A stretch of 7,252 nt of DNA, from NCBI GenBank assembly GCA_008501545.1, contig QQUM01000268.1:1-7252 (forward strand), written 5' to 3'. A program made the translations under genes and the position numbers. The notes under the pieces were generated by a model that saw only the letters and a list, made by a program, of their open reading frames with translations, was not told where the DNA came from and did no database searches. Position 1 is the stretch's first letter, and every line of letters begins with the position of its first letter. Below are positions 6,191-7,252 of this stretch, in pieces. The stretch comes from Calditrichota bacterium (GTDB lineage: Bacteria; Zhuqueibacterota; Zhuqueibacteria; Zhuqueibacterales; Geothermadaptataceae).

Positions 6191-7207
6191 ATGCATGCAT
6201 CAGGAAGAGACGACAACAATTTCAAGTTGCGACAACTATGTATCGTCATGTGGATATTGGTTTTTTTCACACTTGCTGCCGGTGGGTTGCTTGCCCAACA
6301 AAAACCGTACGCAATTAACGGCTGCATCCAAACAACAGCCGTAAAAGCTGAAGACAATGACGGTTTTCTCTTCGGCTTTGACCGGGTCCGATTGATGTTT
6401 AAAGGCAATCTGAATCCTGTCGTAAATTTCCGTCTGCATGTCGATTTTGCAAAACAAAGCACGGATACGGACAAAGACGGGGATTCCCCGGGCATCATCA
6501 AAGATGCTGAAATGAAGATCAAAGCAAATTCAAAAGTTACTGTTCTCTTCGGTAAAACCAAAACACCCATTGGAAGTGAGTTCAATGTTGCTGGCCCAAA
6601 AATAGATTTTGTCAAGCGAGGTCTTGGCCAGGCACTTGTTTTTGAACGAAATATTGGCGCCATGGTAAAGGTGCGAAAACTCAACAAGAAGAACCTTGGA
6701 TTTGATCTGGGTATCTTTAATCCGGGACCAAACAAAGCAAGCGATGTTGGCAGCCCAGCTGCAGGAAATGACTACACAATCGCTGCTCGTGTTCTCGCCA
6801 ATCCTCTAAAAAACATCTATGCTGAAGCCTATTTCGGCAATGCAATGACAAGTATCGCAGGTCAGGAAAACGTCAGCATTTTCGGTGCAGGCACGAGAAC
6901 AAAATTTAACAAACTTCAGGTTAAGGGCGAATATATGTCGAGAAATGATGGCAACAGCCCTGCAAATGACGGGACTGATTTCTGGCTTAGCGCCGGGTAC
7001 ATGTTGACGAATAAAATTGAATCAGTCGTCAAACTTGAAAAACTCGATGTTTCAGCCGATGAAAATGACCAGTCCATTACAGTATTGGGATTAAACTACT
7101 TTTTTAATCCCAAAAACCGCCACCAATCGAAAATCTGTGTGAATTACCAAATGTCAGATCTCGCAGGAAAAGATGCGATTCATTTGTTGTTTCAAGTCAT
7201 TTATTAA
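6191..7207 (+). CDS. Outer-membrane porin, phosphate-selective Porin O/P-like
   Basis: A 338-residue secreted protein with a signal peptide: basic residues near 12-14, hydrophobic core 18-34, likely cut after LLA at 33-35. The mature part shows the pattern of the OprP/OprO-type porin family. It has FDRVRLMFKG near 63-72 followed by a strand rich in aromatic and charged residues, IKDAEMKI, then FGKTKTPIGSEF (120-131) and FERNIG (151-156). Amphipathic strands joined by Asn/Asp/Gly-rich loops follow, and an aromatic residue (Tyr) ends the chain, as in many outer-membrane barrels. It is shorter than typical OprP (about 400 or more residues), so substrate selectivity for phosphate cannot be assumed. 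The start is supported by AAGGAAG (6179-6185), 5 bases upstream of the ATG. The next gene begins 22 bases after the stop, so the two are probably co-transcribed. Confidence 0.75.
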   Translation: MHASGRDDNNFKLRQLCIVMWILVFFTLAAGGLLAQQKPYAINGCIQTTAVKAEDNDGFLFGFDRVRLMFKGNLNPVVNFRLHVDFAKQSTDTDKDGDSPGIIKDAEMKIKANSKVTVLFGKTKTPIGSEFNVAGPKIDFVKRGLGQALVFERNIGAMVKVRKLNKKNLGFDLGIFNPGPNKASDVGSPAAGNDYTIAARVLANPLKNIYAEAYFGNAMTSIAGQENVSIFGAGTRTKFNKLQVKGEYMSRNDGNSPANDGTDFWLSAGYMLTNKIESVVKLEKLDVSADENDQSITVLGLNYFFNPKNRHQSKICVNYQMSDLAGKDAIHLLFQVIY

Positions 7208-7219
7208 AGCCAATTTTAT

Positions 7220-7224
7220 GGAGG
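7220..7224 (+). promoter_or_regulatory. Shine-Dalgarno site of the truncated downstream gene
   Basis: GGAGG lies 5 bases upstream of the ATG at 7230. This is strong evidence that a real gene starts here even though only seven full codons are visible. Confidence 0.8.
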
Positions 7225-7229
7225 TCATT

Positions 7230-7252
7230 ATGAATTTAAACTACAGAACCAG
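7230..7252 (+). CDS. Start of an unidentified gene, cut by the right window edge
   Basis: Only seven full codons (M-N-L-N-Y-R-T) are visible, following a GGAGG site with 5-base spacing, 22 bases after the porin stop. It is very likely in one operon with the porin. In other genomes Porin O/P genes often sit beside phosphate-uptake genes such as pstS, but nothing in the visible bases identifies this product. Confidence 0.7.

Noticed and set aside
6091..6735. A 214-codon minus-strand open frame opposite the porin gene
   Set aside because: It overlaps the porin coding region, which has a signal peptide, good start site and family motifs. The antisense translation has no coherent domain.
1..7252. 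CRISPR array, insertion sequence, tRNA or prophage signatures
   Set aside because: No regularly spaced repeats, transposase motifs, terminal inverted repeats or tRNA-like cloverleaf were seen by eye on either strand.

Overview
The window reads as chromosomal DNA from a Gram-negative, double-membrane bacterium. Several proteins carry signal peptides and two look like outer-membrane beta-barrels. The mix suggests the FCB side of the tree: an M1 peptidase of the surface type common there, a Porin O/P-like protein, and a GlgC of the plant/cyanobacterial sequence type. A PilZ (c-di-GMP) domain and clear GGAGG ribosome-binding sites fit less well with Bacteroidetes proper and better with lineages such as Calditrichota, Ignavibacteria or KSB1-like groups. 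This placement is inference, because there is no rRNA or other taxonomic marker here.

Layout. 1-360 (+) is the 3' part of a PilZ-domain gene, cut by the window edge. It converges on glgC (410-1702, -), and a hairpin plus T-tract between them looks like the glgC terminator, with the T-tract overlapping the PilZ stop codon. Upstream of glgC on the same strand are a small CcmH/NrfF-like membrane protein with an unusual adjacent Cys-Cys motif (1804-2316, -) and a very large secreted M1-family zinc peptidase (2513-5836, -). The peptidase carries about 400 extra C-terminal residues that look like an outer-membrane beta-barrel with Omp85-like landmarks. A roughly 350-base divergent intergenic region (5837-6190) separates it from a rightward gene for a phosphate-selective-porin-like protein (6191-7207, +). 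A further gene starts 22 bases later with a strong ribosome-binding site and runs off the right edge.

How the genes relate. The three minus-strand genes are separated by 196 and 101 bases, so they need not be one operon, and no shared pathway is evident: glycogen precursor synthesis, cytochrome c maturation-type thiol chemistry, and surface proteolysis. The porin and the gene after it probably form an operon. The most interesting item is the peptidase/barrel fusion. If the barrel reading is right, it would be a self-anchored or self-secreted surface peptidase, analogous in layout to the patatin-Omp85 fusions (type Vd secretion) but with a metallopeptidase passenger.
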